From an uncultured Neisseriaceae bacterium (GTDB taxonomy: Bacteria > Pseudomonadota > Gammaproteobacteria > Burkholderiales > Neisseriaceae): a stretch of DNA of 37,922 nucleotides. Numbering within the stretch: position 1 is the first letter of the stretch; each line of letters opens with the position of its first letter. The notes below the pieces were generated by a model. The model was not told the origin of the DNA and ran no database searches. It saw only the letters and a program-made list of their open reading frames with translations. A program made the translations under genes and the position numbers. Below, piece after piece: positions 19,810 to 29,362 of the stretch. The stretch lies in NCBI GenBank assembly GCA_945267035.1, contig CALYOS010000023.1, positions 1 through 37,922 of the forward strand, read 5' to 3'.

Positions 19810-20943
19810 ATGACTACAAATGCTATTCTGGTATTGGCTGACGGTTCAGTATTTCATGGAATAAGTATTGGTGCCGCGGGTCAGGCGGTTGGGGAAGTGG
19901 TTTTTAATACCAGTATGACCGGTTATCAGGAAATTCTTACTGACCCCTCCTACACCCGCCAGATGGTTACGCTGACTTATCCGCATATTGGTAATACCGG
20001 TGTGAATGATGAAGATATAGAAAGTAACAAAGTATATGCCGCCGGTTTAATCATTCGTGATTTGCCTTTTTTATACAGTAATTTCCGTGCTCAAGAAAGT
20101 TTAAGTGAATATCTGCAACGGTATCAGACCGTGGCCATAGCTGATATTGACACCCGTCGTTTAACTCGCCTGTTACGTGATAAAGGTGCACAGGCTGGAT
20201 GCATTATGACTGGTGCCGAAGCCAATGTAGAACAGGCTCGAAGGCTGGCACAAAATTTTGGCAGTATGGCTGGTAAGGATCTGGCACAGGAAGTTACTTG
20301 CGCTGCACGTTATACATTTGCACAGGGCGAATGGGCATTGGGGCAGGGTTATCAGTCGCCAGCTGAAGCACATTATCATGTTGTTGCGTATGATTTCGGC
20401 GTTAAAACCAATATTTTGCGAATGTTATCTGCCCGTGGATGCCAACTGACAGTGGTTCCAGCGAAAACAACCGCGGCCGAAGTGCTGGCGTTAAATCCAG
20501 ATGGCGTCTTTTTGTCTAACGGACCTGGTGATCCTGAACCATGTGACTATGCCATTGCTGCAGTACGTGAACTGCTGGAGCATAAAATCCCTTTGTTTGG
20601 TATTTGTCTGGGACATCAGTTACTGGGGCTGGCACTTGGCGCCAAAACCCGCAAAATGCCTTTTGGTCATCATGGTGCCAATCATCCGGTGCAGGATTTG
20701 GACAGTGGTCGGGTAGTAATTACCAGTCAGAATCATGGTTTCGAAGTTGATGCCTCTACCTTACCAACAAGTGTTCGTATTACCCATCAATCCCTCTTTG
20801 ACGGGTCACTACAAGGTATTTCACTCATTGACCAGCCAGCATTTTCATTTCAGGGACATCCTGAAGCCAGTCCGGGACCGCATGATGTGTCCTATTTGTT
20901 TGACCGTTTTATAACAAATATGAAGGCGGCTAAAACCCAATAG
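19810..20943 (+). CDS. carA: Carbamoyl-phosphate synthase small subunit
   Basis: The 377-residue glutaminase subunit passes ammonia to CarB to make carbamoyl phosphate for arginine and pyrimidine synthesis. The N-terminal CPSase domain ([27 protein letters not shown]) is followed by a class I amidotransferase domain. That domain carries the nucleophile in [11 protein letters not shown] (Cys266) and the His/Glu pair in [11 protein letters not shown]. The ATG at 19810 has AGGA seven bases upstream; an upstream in-frame extension overlaps the hairpin and is unlikely. A leuE-like gene lies between carA and carB. Confidence 0.97.
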   Translation: MTTNAILVLADGSVFHGISIGAAGQAVGEVVFNTSMTGYQEILTDPSYTRQMVTLTYPHIGNTGVNDEDIESNKVYAAGLIIRDLPFLYSNFRAQESLSEYLQRYQTVAIADIDTRRLTRLLRDKGAQAGCIMTGAEANVEQARRLAQNFGSMAGKDLAQEVTCAARYTFAQGEWALGQGYQSPAEAHYHVVAYDFGVKTNILRMLSARGCQLTVVPAKTTAAEVLALNPDGVFLSNGPGDPEPCDYAIAAVRELLEHKIPLFGICLGHQLLGLALGAKTRKMPFGHHGANHPVQDLDSGRVVITSQNHGFEVDASTLPTSVRITHQSLFDGSLQGISLIDQPAFSFQGHPEASPGPHDVSYLFDRFITNMKAAKTQ

Positions 20944-20988
20944 GATGCAAAATAGCTAGCATCACTTCAATGTCCAGAAAGAAGAACC

Positions 20989-21663
20989 ATGTTCGGAATC
21001 ATCGATTTGGGTGAATATATTGCCGGCGCAATAGGTGTCATTCTTTTGCCCGGTCCCAACTCTATGTATTGTCTTACTGCGGCCGCTAAATATGGAATCA
21101 GACGTGCATATTGTGCCGTAGGTGGCATTTTGCTGGGGGACAGCACGTTGGTGTTGCTATCAGCTTTAGGTGCAACATCGGTGATTAAAACGATACCAGT
21201 TTTGTTTTTAACCTTGAAAATTATTGGTGGGTTGTATTTGGCCTATCTGGGTGGTGATTTGATTCGTGCGGCAGTAAAAAAATTTACGGCTGCCGCCGGC
21301 AGCCATGCAGCTCTGGTGCCTTCGGTTGAAATACAGCCTACAAATATCATACCCACGCCTTTTTCTATTTTTCGCCATGCATTATGCCTTAGCATGCTTA
21401 ATCCGAAAGGCATTTTATTTTTTCTGGCTTTTTTTGTTCAGTTTGTCGATCCGAACTATGACTACCCAGCTTTAAGCTTTTTCTTGCTGGCATTGATATT
21501 GCAGTTTTGTAGTATTTCTTATTTAAGTGTGTTGATTTTTTGTGGCGTCGCTTTGGTAAGCTGGTTTCAGCATTATCGTCGCGTAGCGGCGACGATTATC
21601 GGATTAGTAGGGGTCATGTTCATTGGCTTTGCACTCAGGCTGTGGACAGCCACAGTCAACTAG
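20989..21663 (+). CDS. leuE: LysE/RhtB family amino-acid exporter, LeuE-like
   Basis: This is a 224-residue inner-membrane protein with about six hydrophobic segments. The family signature LLPGPNSMYCL occurs near residues 20-30, followed by GGILLGDSTLVLLSALGATS and LKIIGGLYLAYLGGDLIRAA. The N-terminal half looks closest to the LeuE (YeaS) branch, exporters of leucine and related amino acids, but substrate cannot be fixed from sequence. A second conserved segment, LSMLNPKGILFFLAFFVQFV, is present. It sits 45 bp after carA and 72 bp before carB with no terminator, so it is probably co-transcribed with them. Its ATG is preceded by AAAGAAGAA. Confidence 0.85.
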   Translation: MFGIIDLGEYIAGAIGVILLPGPNSMYCLTAAAKYGIRRAYCAVGGILLGDSTLVLLSALGATSVIKTIPVLFLTLKIIGGLYLAYLGGDLIRAAVKKFTAAAGSHAALVPSVEIQPTNIIPTPFSIFRHALCLSMLNPKGILFFLAFFVQFVDPNYDYPALSFFLLALILQFCSISYLSVLIFCGVALVSWFQHYRRVAATIIGLVGVMFIGFALRLWTATVN

Positions 21664-21735
21664 CTGAGCTACCGCCACTGATTAACTGGTTGTCACTGAA
21701 AAGTACAACAAATAATTTTTGATAAAGGTATGAAT

Positions 21736-24700
21736 ATGCCTAAGCGTACAGATTTAAAAACCATTCTTATTATCGGAGCCGGCCCAATTGTTATTGGCCA
21801 GGCATGTGAATTTGATTATTCAGGAGCTCAAGCCTGCAAGGCTTTGCGGGAAGAAGGCTATCGTGTGGTTTTGGTTAACTCCAATCCTGCCACCATCATG
21901 ACCGATCCAGATATGGCGGATGTGACCTATATAGAACCAATAATGTGGCAATCAGTGGCCAAAATTATCGAAAAGGAACGGCCTGATGCTATTTTACCCA
22001 CTATGGGCGGTCAAACAGCTTTGAATTGTGCTTTAGATTTGGCGCATCACGGTATTTTGCGCAAATATCAGGTTGAGCTGATCGGGGCTTCAGAAGACGC
22101 GATTGATAAAGCAGAAGATCGAGGTCGTTTTAAAGCGGCCATGGAAAAAATAGGTTTGAATACGCCCAAATCCTTCATTTGTCATAGCATGGATGAAGCT
22201 TTGGATGCACAAAGGGAAGTGGGTTTTCCGGCTTTAATTCGCCCTTCATTTACCATGGGTGGTAGTGGTGGCGGGATTGCCTATAACAAAGATGAATTCA
22301 TCGCTATTTGTGAACGAGGTTTTGATGCTTCTCCAACCCACGAACTGCTGGTAGAACAATCTGTACTGGGTTGGAAAGAATATGAAATGGAAGTGGTGCG
22401 TGATCGGGCCGATAACTGCATCATTATTTGTTCCATAGAAAATTTTGATCCATGTGGCGTGCATACCGGAGACTCCATTACCGTTGCACCGGCACAAACG
22501 CTGACTGATAAAGAATATCAGCTTATGCGGGATGCTTCTCTGGCTGTTTTACGTGAAATCGGCGTGGATACAGGTGGATCCAATGTTCAGTTTGCTGTTA
22601 ATCCCGCCAATGGCGAAATGATTGTCATTGAGATGAATCCGCGTGTCAGCCGTTCTTCTGCGTTGGCCTCCAAAGCCACGGGATTTCCGATTGCCAAAAT
22701 TGCAGCTAAATTAGCAGTTGGCTACACCCTAAATGAACTGAAAAACGATATAACTGGCGGCAGAACACCTGCTTCATTTGAACCAGCTATCGACTATGTG
22801 GTCACCAAAGTGCCGCGCTTTGCCTTTGAAAAATTTCCTACTGCAGATGATCGCCTGACTACCCAAATGAAATCTGTCGGAGAAGTGATGGCCATAGGTC
22901 GCACTTTTCAGGAATCGATTCACAAAGCTTTACGAGGATTAGAAACCGGTTTAAGCGGATTTGACTGCCGTACCACTGATCGCGCTGTCATACAGCGTGA
23001 ACTGGCTAATCCTGGACCAGAACGTATTCTCTATGTCGCCGATGCTCTGCGCTGCGGATATACGCTGCAAGAAATTCAGCAGATATGTGGTATTGATCCA
23101 TGGTTTTTGGCGCAACTTGCTGATCTGGTTGCTGAAGAGCAGCAACTGACTCAGTGCAGTCTGCATGATCTTGACTATGCTCATCTGCGTCGATTGAAAC
23201 GCAAAGGTTTTGCCGATCAACGACTGGCTTGTTTGCTCAATACAGATGAAACCAGCGTAAGACAATACCGGCATACCCTCAATTTACATCCGGTTTACAA
23301 ACGGGTCGATACTTGTGCAGCTGAATTTGCCACTAATACAGCCTACTTATATTCAACTTACGAAGAAGAGTGTGAAGCAGATCCAAGTCAACGCAAAAAA
23401 ATCATGATTCTTGGTGGCGGACCTAATCGCATTGGTCAAGGCATAGAGTTTGATTATTGCTGTGTGCATGCTGCCTTAGCATTACGCGAATCCGGTTTTG
23501 AAACCATTATGGTTAACTGTAATCCGGAAACCGTTTCTACCGATTATGATACTTCTGATCGTCTATATTTTGAACCGTTAACTTTGGAAGATGTACTGGA
23601 AATTTGTCATACCGAACAACCAGATGGTTTAATTGTCCATTATGGTGGTCAGACACCCCTTAAACTGGCGAACGCATTAGTGGCTAATGGTGTAAATCTG
23701 ATTGGTACCTCAGCTGATGCAATTGATGCTGCAGAAGACCGTGAACGCTTTCAGCAAATCTTGCAAGCCCTCCACTTACGTCAGCCTGAAAATCGCACTG
23801 CGCGCACAGAAAATGAAGCCTTAGAGCTGGCAGAAGAAGTAGGCTATCCTCTGGTGGTACGTCCATCCTATGTTTTAGGTGGGCGCGCAATGCAGATTGT
23901 GCATTCAGCCAGTGAATTACAGACTTATATGCGTGAGGCGGTAGAAGTGTCTAACGATAGTCCGGTTTTACTGGATTATTTCCTCAGTCATGCGATTGAA
24001 GTGGATGTGGATTGTGTCAGTGATGGTGAAGAGGTAGTCATCGGTGGCATTATGCAACACGTCGAACAAGCCGGTATCCATAGTGGTGATTCTGCCTGTT
24101 CTATTCCTCCTTATTCATTAAGTCAGACACTTCAGGACGAAATCCGTCGCCAAACTATTGCTATGGCCAAAGCCTTGAATGTGGTTGGTTTGATGAATGT
24201 GCAGTTTGCCGTACAGGACGACGTGGTGTATGTTTTAGAAGTTAACCCTCGTGCCTCTCGTACTGTTCCCTTTGTTTCTAAAGCCACCAGTATACCGCTG
24301 GCCAAAATTGGTGCTCGGGCAATGGCAGGTATTTCATTGGCAAAACAGGGATTTACTCATGAGGTTGTTCCTGAGTTTTTTGCTGTCAAGGAAGCGGTAT
24401 TTCCATTTATTAAATTTCCTGGGGTAGATACCATTCTTGGACCGGAAATGCGTTCAACCGGAGAAGTAATGGGTGTTGGCGAAACTTTTGCTGAAGCATA
24501 CATTAAGGCGCAATTGGGAGCCGGTGAGCGAATGCCGGCTGTGGGTAAAGTTTTCTTGGCCGTACGTGATGAAGATAAACCACAAGTTGTGCAAGTGGCG
24601 AAAAACTTCCAATCCTTAGGTTATGGACTGTGTGCTACACGTGGCACGGCAGCGTTTTTGGCTGAACATGGAATCAATGTACAGGTAGTGAATAAAGTAA

Positions 24701-24948
24701 CCGAAGGGCGTCCACATATTGTTGACACCATTAAAAACGGTGAAATTGCTTTAGTGGTAAATACTGTTAGTAACCTGATTCAATCAGTGCAAGACAGTCA
24801 TTCTATCCGGCGCAGTGCGCTGAATATGCGGGTACCATTGTTTACAACTATCGCAGGAGCTTTGGCAATGAGTGAAGGTGTCAGTCAGCTTTCGAATACC
24901 CAAGTCTACAGTATGCAAAATCTTCATCAACGTATGCAGATGGGTTGA
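21736..24948 (+). CDS. carB: Carbamoyl-phosphate synthase large subunit
   Basis: The 1070-residue protein (E. coli 1073) carries two homologous ATP-grasp halves. The first ([21 protein letters not shown], then [11 protein letters not shown]) makes carboxyphosphate and carbamate. The second ([20 protein letters not shown], then [11 protein letters not shown]) makes carbamoyl phosphate. A C-terminal MGS-like allosteric domain spans about residues 930-1070, the site of UMP and ornithine control in relatives. I prefer the ATG at 21736 over 21730: AAAGG lies seven bases before it but only one base before the first ATG, and MPKRTDLK matches the family N-terminus. The perfect hairpin at 24976-25010 ends the operon. 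Confidence 0.97.
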   Translation: MPKRTDLKTILIIGAGPIVIGQACEFDYSGAQACKALREEGYRVVLVNSNPATIMTDPDMADVTYIEPIMWQSVAKIIEKERPDAILPTMGGQTALNCALDLAHHGILRKYQVELIGASEDAIDKAEDRGRFKAAMEKIGLNTPKSFICHSMDEALDAQREVGFPALIRPSFTMGGSGGGIAYNKDEFIAICERGFDASPTHELLVEQSVLGWKEYEMEVVRDRADNCIIICSIENFDPCGVHTGDSITVAPAQTLTDKEYQLMRDASLAVLREIGVDTGGSNVQFAVNPANGEMIVIEMNPRVSRSSALASKATGFPIAKIAAKLAVGYTLNELKNDITGGRTPASFEPAIDYVVTKVPRFAFEKFPTADDRLTTQMKSVGEVMAIGRTFQESIHKALRGLETGLSGFDCRTTDRAVIQRELANPGPERILYVADALRCGYTLQEIQQICGIDPWFLAQLADLVAEEQQLTQCSLHDLDYAHLRRLKRKGFADQRLACLLNTDETSVRQYRHTLNLHPVYKRVDTCAAEFATNTAYLYSTYEEECEADPSQRKKIMILGGGPNRIGQGIEFDYCCVHAALALRESGFETIMVNCNPETVSTDYDTSDRLYFEPLTLEDVLEICHTEQPDGLIVHYGGQTPLKLANALVANGVNLIGTSADAIDAAEDRERFQQILQALHLRQPENRTARTENEALELAEEVGYPLVVRPSYVLGGRAMQIVHSASELQTYMREAVEVSNDSPVLLDYFLSHAIEVDVDCVSDGEEVVIGGIMQHVEQAGIHSGDSACSIPPYSLSQTLQDEIRRQTIAMAKALNVVGLMNVQFAVQDDVVYVLEVNPRASRTVPFVSKATSIPLAKIGARAMAGISLAKQGFTHEVVPEFFAVKEAVFPFIKFPGVDTILGPEMRSTGEVMGVGETFAEAYIKAQLGAGERMPAVGKVFLAVRDEDKPQVVQVAKNFQSLGYGLCATRGTAAFLAEHGINVQVVNKVTEGRPHIVDTIKNGEIALVVNTVSNLIQSVQDSHSIRRSALNMRVPLFTTIAGALAMSEGVSQLSNTQVYSMQNLHQRMQMG

Positions 24949-24975
24949 GTGCAAAATAGAACCAAATATGTGGAA

Positions 24976-25010
24976 AAGCCAGCCAGAAAACACATCTGGC
25001 TGGCTTATTT
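24976..25010 (+). terminator. Terminator of the carA-leuE-carB block
   Basis: A perfect 12-bp stem (AAGCCAGCCAGA / TCTGGCTGGCTT) with a 7-nt loop is followed by ATTTT, 27 bp past the carB stop. Confidence 0.85.
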
Positions 25011-25077
25011 TGGTGAATCGTTATCTTAATTTTTAGAAGTCATCATGGATAAACTTTTTGTTATTCCACTATTGCGG

Positions 25078-25592
25078 TTAATTTTTAACAAATGTATTTT
25101 TTACTCGTTTAGATGAATACATATATGGAATAGTAATTCCCGCATGAATGAAAACGGGTATAAGCTGTAGTAAAGCACTCCATGTAAGAATCAAATAAGC
25201 CACAATGTTCTCTGTTAAAAGCGTGATTATAAAAAAATAATAAAAGAAAAAAGGGCTCTATAAATCTCCACGGCAATAAAAAATTTGGGAAATCGATAGT
25301 TTTTCTTAAAATACAGCCATATTAAATAACTGTTTAGCAATGCAAAAGTCAAATAATAAAAAAATACTATATATTGAAGTCCATATAAATAATCACCATT
25401 ATGAGGCGAATTAAACTTCAATAGTTCACGAGTGAAGAGATCTGTTTCATCTGAGTTTGAGTTAAACTCATAACTAAATCCACAAAATTAATTTATTAAA
25501 GAATTAGCCAGTGATACTAAAACACTAATGCCAATAATGATCAGCCACCCACCAAGCCCTTCGGGAATTCGATTTATTGAACTGAAACTCAT
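25078..25592 (-). pseudogene. DUF2569 membrane protein pseudogene
   Basis: Read on the minus strand, a frame starts at 25592 (MSFSSINRIPEGLGGWLIII, the hallmark GLGGWL of DUF2569) and meets TAA at 25488-25490. It continues in the same frame (FCGFSYEFNSNSDE... then QYIVFFYYLTFALLNSYLIW) to a stop at 25227. The C-terminal part (TLLTENIVAYLILTWSALLQ, ending SKRVKNTFVKN) lies in another frame. Adding one T to the 7-T run at 25231-25237 joins it. The restored product would have about 171 residues and four membrane segments. One nonsense codon plus one homopolymer frameshift make it a pseudogene, unless the run is phase-variable or a sequencing error. Confidence 0.7.
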
Positions 25593-26391
25593 ATTCAATA
25601 TCCATTTTAAAACGTAAAAACCTTGTAATATAAGCAGATATAATTAATGACAAATAAATTTTACATTACATTATACGCTTTTATTAGAATACTTAACTAA
25701 AAATTTGTTTTTCCAGAATAACCTGTAATGCTATATTCAAAATTAAACTGATAATTGAAAAAAATTTCCTCAAAACGATGTGATCCGAGTAACCCATTCA
25801 AAGTGGCAAAAAACATCCTATTAAAAACTCAATCAGCCATCATCTCATTCACACCCATTTGCTTAGCAAGCGTAACAATTTATTGCTGTTAGGGTTACGT
25901 GGCTACATATTTCTCAAATTTTGAATAATCAAGCAAATTAAAAAGGGTGATGAGGTATGAATCAACTGTCCATGACTTAACATCTTCAGTATCGAGGATA
26001 CTAATATTAAGCAAATACAATGGAGATGAATGATTTACATTGATGTCTAAATTTAAACGGTCTGATTTTGCCAAAGCTTCCATGATGCCTAATCGATCCG
26101 GCAAAAAGTGGCATGATTATTCAATATTTTTTAACTTTATAGTCTTATGCAAACTTATTCAAATATCAGCTATGTCCAAAGCGTCAACACCTGAAAATTA
26201 GGGTTTTTAAACCAGACGAACACATGGTTAAATAGAATGCTGAATGGTTTGAAATTGATAAAAGTTTACTACTGATAAAATAATCTCACTCGTACTCTAA
26301 GCAAATCTCAAATACACAGAAGGTCATAATCTAAATAGTGTTATGATGTGATTATACCTTTTAACCCCCGCATTGAATGAAATCAAATACT
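25593..26391. other. Intergenic stretch with small remnants
   Basis: Apart from the minus-strand fragment at 25833-26104 I see no supported gene. The sequence is AT-rich and looks decayed. Confidence 0.4.
25833..26104 (-). pseudogene. Possible remnant of an unidentified gene
   Basis: A frame of about 69 codons (ending LDYSKFEKYVAT) stops at 25895. An internal ATG at 26083 (MEALAKSDRLNLDINVNHSS) is a possible start, with TAGG upstream. After three closely spaced stops the same frame becomes protein-like again (VTLAKQMGVNEMMAD) and ends near 25833. This suggests a gene losing its reading frame. No family is recognised. Confidence 0.25.
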
Positions 26392-27144
26392 ATGGTGAGC
26401 AGAACAGAAATATTAAGCTGGTGTGCAAATGAATTGGCGATAGCAACTTTTAAGGATTTCAGCCCGAATGGATTGCAAATAGAGGGTAAGCCTAACATTA
26501 GTCATATCGTTTGTGCAGTAACGGCCAGTCAGGCAGCTATCGACTTTGCCATTTCGCAACAGGCGGATTTGCTGTTGGTGCACCATGGCATGTTTTGGAA
26601 AAGTGAGCCTTCTATCATCACTGGCTGGAAAAAACAACGGATAAAGACATTAATCAACCATGATATCAACCTCGTTGGTTATCATTTACCGTTAGATGCT
26701 CATCAACAATGGGGCAATAATGTGCAATTGGCCGCTAAGCTTGGCTGGATTGTTGAGGGATGTGGTGGAGAGCAGAACCTATTACAGTATGGTCGACTGT
26801 CTCAGCCACAGACGGTTGCTGATCTCGTCCAACACATTGGTCAGACCTTGAATCGACCACCACTGTTATTATGCCAAAATCCCCATCAAACAGTTCAACG
26901 TTTGGCGTGGTGCAGCGGTGGAGGGCAAAGTTTTTTTCAGCAGGCCATTGATCTTGGCGTAGATGCTTTTATCACTGGTGAAGTTTCTGAACCACAATAT
27001 CATCTGGCGTTGGAAAGTGGCATAGCCTTTATTGCAGCCGGTCATCACGCTACTGAACGATATGGTATTCAGTCATTAGCTGCAGCCATAAGCACACAAT
27101 TTCAATTACCCTATCAGTTTTTTGATGAGTTTAATCCAGTTTAA
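26392..27144 (+). CDS. Nif3-like dinuclear metal centre hexameric protein
   Basis: The 250-residue protein belongs to the Nif3/YbgI (DUF34) family, toroidal hexamers with a two-metal site. The metal ligands are visible in LLLVHHGMFW (His-His), GYHLPLDAH, and near the C-terminus in the GEVSEPQYHLALE and AAGHHATERYG motifs. YbgI-type proteins are linked to GTP cyclohydrolase-like or metal-chaperone roles, with no agreed reaction. I prefer the ATG at 26392 because MVSRTEILSWCANE matches the N-terminus I recall for Neisseria homologues. An ATG five codons earlier (26377) is possible, and neither has a clear ribosome binding site. It precedes sspA by about 165 bp. Confidence 0.92.
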   Translation: MVSRTEILSWCANELAIATFKDFSPNGLQIEGKPNISHIVCAVTASQAAIDFAISQQADLLLVHHGMFWKSEPSIITGWKKQRIKTLINHDINLVGYHLPLDAHQQWGNNVQLAAKLGWIVEGCGGEQNLLQYGRLSQPQTVADLVQHIGQTLNRPPLLLCQNPHQTVQRLAWCSGGGQSFFQQAIDLGVDAFITGEVSEPQYHLALESGIAFIAAGHHATERYGIQSLAAAISTQFQLPYQFFDEFNPV

Positions 27145-27220
27145 TTCATGCCACTAATGTATAATCATGCAAGCAAATGTTATAAAAAAGTATATAAAAC
27201 ATTAACTTAAGCTATTTTTC

Positions 27221-27249
27221 TAGAAAAAATACTTTAATTTGTCTATAAT
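27221..27249 (+). promoter_or_regulatory. Candidate promoter of sspA-sspB
   Basis: TAGAAA and a perfect TATAAT are separated by 17 bp. The -10 hexamer lies about 60 bp before the sspA ATG. Confidence 0.5.
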
Positions 27250-27309
27250 CAATAAAATTTTTTAGATTTCACTGCATCTCTAACATACAGAAAAAATGAA
27301 AGATTAAAT

Positions 27310-27915
27310 ATGATGATTTTATATGCGGGCATTACTTGTCCGTTTAGTCAGCGTTGTAGTTTTGTCCTTTATGAAAAAGGAATGGATTTTGAAATCAAAG
27401 ACGTAGACGTTTATAACAAACCTGAAGATTTGGCTGTCATGAATCCTTATAATCAGGTACCGGTGTTGGTTGAGCGTGATTTAATTCTGTATGAATCCAA
27501 TATTATCAATGAATATATTGATGAACGATTTCCTCATCCGCAATTGATGCCGGCTGATCCGGTTAAACGCGGTCATGGTCGCTTAGTATTGTATCGTCTG
27601 GAAAAAGAACTATTCAGCCACGTTTCTGTACTGGAAAATCCAACCTCCAGTAACAAAGAAATGAATAAAGCTCGTGAAGCTATTACTCAAGGTTTAACCA
27701 TGCTGGCGCCATCTTTCAGCAAAAATAAATATATTATTGGTGATGACTTTTCGATGATTGATGTGGCCTTGTCTCCATTATTATGGCGTCTGGATTATTA
27801 TGACATCAAACTACCGAAGTCAGCTGCACCTATCTTAAAGTATGCTGAGCGGATTTTCCAACGCGAAGCGTTTATTAATGCATTGACGCCAGCTGAAAAA
27901 GCCATGCGCCGTTAA
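27310..27915 (+). CDS. sspA: Stringent starvation protein A (GST-fold RNA polymerase-associated)
   Basis: This is a 201-residue protein of the SspA family. An N-terminal thioredoxin-like domain (MILYAGITCPFSQRCSFVLY, NPYNQVPVLVERDLILYESN, IINEYIDERFPHP) is followed by an all-helical GST C-terminal domain (YIIGDDFSMIDVALSPLLWR). E. coli SspA (212 residues) binds RNA polymerase and affects starvation and acid-stress gene expression. The PHP motif needed for its surface pocket is present (ERFPHPQLMP). GAAAG lies upstream of the ATG. It is followed at 22 bp by sspB, an operon order conserved across Beta- and Gammaproteobacteria. Confidence 0.95.
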   Translation: MMILYAGITCPFSQRCSFVLYEKGMDFEIKDVDVYNKPEDLAVMNPYNQVPVLVERDLILYESNIINEYIDERFPHPQLMPADPVKRGHGRLVLYRLEKELFSHVSVLENPTSSNKEMNKAREAITQGLTMLAPSFSKNKYIIGDDFSMIDVALSPLLWRLDYYDIKLPKSAAPILKYAERIFQREAFINALTPAEKAMRR

Positions 27916-27937
27916 TCACCTTCAGGGATTCAATAGC

Positions 27938-28375
27938 ATGAGTAAAAACACCAAGCCTTACATTTTGCGAGCGTTATATGATTGGGCAATCGACAGCGGT
28001 TATACACCGCATATTGTGGTGTGGGTAAATGAAAAAACTCAGGTACCGATGCAGTATGTGCGTGATAACGAAATTGTGCTCAATATTGGACCAACGGCAG
28101 CGCGTAACCTAATGATAGATGATGAGTGGGTAAATTTTGCTGCCCGTTTCAATGGCGTATCTCATGATATTTGGATTCCTGTTGGTCACGTCAGCAGTAT
28201 CTTTGCACGTGAAAGTGGCGAGGGAATGGGATTTGATGTGGAACCTTTAACTGACGAGAACAGCTCAAATCAACCAGTATCCAATAGTGCCGATGAAACT
28301 GATGCTACAGACCAGTCTACTCACCATACCCTAGCTACTAGTAGTAACAAAAAAGGACTTAAAATCGTCAAATAA
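27938..28375 (+). CDS. sspB: ClpXP protease specificity-enhancing factor SspB
   Basis: The 145-residue protein has an N-terminal SspB fold (KPYILRALYDWAIDSGYTPH, the WVNEKTQVPMQYVRDNEIVL strand, NIGPTAARNLMIDDEWVNF, FNGVSHDIWIPVGHVSSIFA). A flexible acidic, Ser/Thr-rich tail follows, ending in KKGLKIVK. SspB tethers ssrA-tagged peptides to ClpXP. The C-terminal basic-hydrophobic tail is the known ClpX-docking module in this family. It is translated from the sspA transcript (22-bp gap, CAGGGA upstream). Two hairpins lie downstream. Confidence 0.94.
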   Translation: MSKNTKPYILRALYDWAIDSGYTPHIVVWVNEKTQVPMQYVRDNEIVLNIGPTAARNLMIDDEWVNFAARFNGVSHDIWIPVGHVSSIFARESGEGMGFDVEPLTDENSSNQPVSNSADETDATDQSTHHTLATSSNKKGLKIVK

Positions 28376-28398
28376 TTGACGCTTCATTCATGCCTTGT

Positions 28399-28419
28399 TG
28401 TAGCAATTTGATTGCTACA
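28399..28419 (+). repeat. Hairpin with TGTAGCAA arms
   Basis: TGTAGCAA and TTGCTACA form a perfect 8-bp stem with loop TTTGA, 24 bp after sspB. The same arm word recurs at 28486-28493 (TTGCTACA) and 28509-28515 (GTAGCAA) as a second, looser inverted pair. Confidence 0.5.
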
Positions 28420-28431
28420 GGGAAAAAAATC

Positions 28432-28460
28432 AGGACTGAAATTTATATTTCAGTCCTTTT
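28432..28460. terminator. Bidirectional terminator after sspB
   Basis: A perfect 11-bp stem (AGGACTGAAAT / ATTTCAGTCCT) with loop TTAT is followed by TTTT on the plus strand. On the minus strand GATTTTTTT follows, so it can end both sspB and transcripts from the DUF2238 side. Confidence 0.8.
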
Positions 28461-28515
28461 ATGTATTGATCTTAGCCAGCACAATTTGCTACAGGTGATA
28501 AAATTAAAGTAGCAA

Positions 28516-28745
28516 TATGCATAAATTGAAAAATAAAGTGGCCAACATCATGGTTGATACAATAGTGCAATAGCCATCCATTTCTTCCACAAAAGAGGGC
28601 GCTAAACAATTTGTCTAATCTTTCTAGGTGATCAACCTTTTTAATGCCACCAGAAGAGTGAACACAACCATCAATTTAGCGGTGTATTTAGGTTTGGCCA
28701 GTAAATATGTCTGGGCAATGTGGCAACCGTTACCATTTGACCAGA
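28516..28745 (-). pseudogene. Possible decayed membrane-protein gene
   Basis: On the minus strand one frame reads HIAQTYLLAKPKYTAKLMVV then FTLLVALKRLIT, meets two stops, and continues as CLAPSFVEEMDGYCTIVSTM then MLATLFFNLCILLL. Hydrophobic segments on both sides of the stops suggest a lost small membrane protein. The plus strand is also partly open here (NLAVYLGLASKYVWAMWQPL), so strand choice is uncertain. Confidence 0.2.
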
Positions 28746-29359
28746 TGTAGGTTATATCGATATGGATCAAAACGTGACCAGTGACGCTGATTAAATAACA
28801 AGTAAATCAGCATGACAGAGCAGCCAATCAGACACCAAAGCATGTCTTTTTGAGTATCCCAAATATCTCCTTGAGTGCCCAAAAACGCATTGGCTTCCTG
28901 ATGTATCAGCTCAGCGACCAACCATTCAAATAATTCATAAATAGCACTAATTGACATACAGACACAGCCACTTAAAAACAGTAACCATCCACGTCGGTAT
29001 ACCACTTTCAAACCGTAGAGCAATTCAGAAGTAATGATGGCCGGAGAAAAGCCTTGAAAGAAATGACCCAGCTTATCGAAATTATTACGCGACCAGCCGA
29101 AAAGAGTACTAAGATAGTGAAACATCGGTTCTTCAGCGTAAGTGTAATGTCCACCTACCAGCAAAATCAGCATATGCAGTAATATGACCCAATAGGCTAA
29201 TCTGCTGAACTGAAAGCGAGTATAGGTAGCTATGAGTAAGAATAAGCCTAAAAGGGCTGGAAAGACTTCTAGCCACCATGTAGGATAATCGTGGGGGTGA
29301 TATGCAGACCAAAACAGAGTCACCAAAAAAATGATCAATTGTAGAATATGCTCTATCAT
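28730..29359 (-). CDS. DUF2238 (YjdF-like) inner-membrane protein
   Basis: The 209-residue polytopic protein has about six hydrophobic segments and the DUF2238 hallmarks: GGHYTYAEEPMFHYL, RNNFDKLGHFFQGFSPAI, IYELFEWLVAELI, and LGTQGDIWDTQKDM near the C-terminus. The conserved His, Asp and Glu residues inside membrane segments are intact. Function is unknown; E. coli YjdF is the reference member. Two adjacent ATGs exist (29362 and 29359). AAGGG is spaced six bases from the second, which I prefer. It stands alone, divergent from ahpC. Confidence 0.85.
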   Translation of the reverse strand: MIEHILQLIIFLVTLFWSAYHPHDYPTWWLEVFPALLGLFLLIATYTRFQFSRLAYWVILLHMLILLVGGHYTYAEEPMFHYLSTLFGWSRNNFDKLGHFFQGFSPAIITSELLYGLKVVYRRGWLLFLSGCVCMSISAIYELFEWLVAELIHQEANAFLGTQGDIWDTQKDMLWCLIGCSVMLIYLLFNQRHWSRFDPYRYNLHLVKW

Positions 29360-29362
29360 CAT

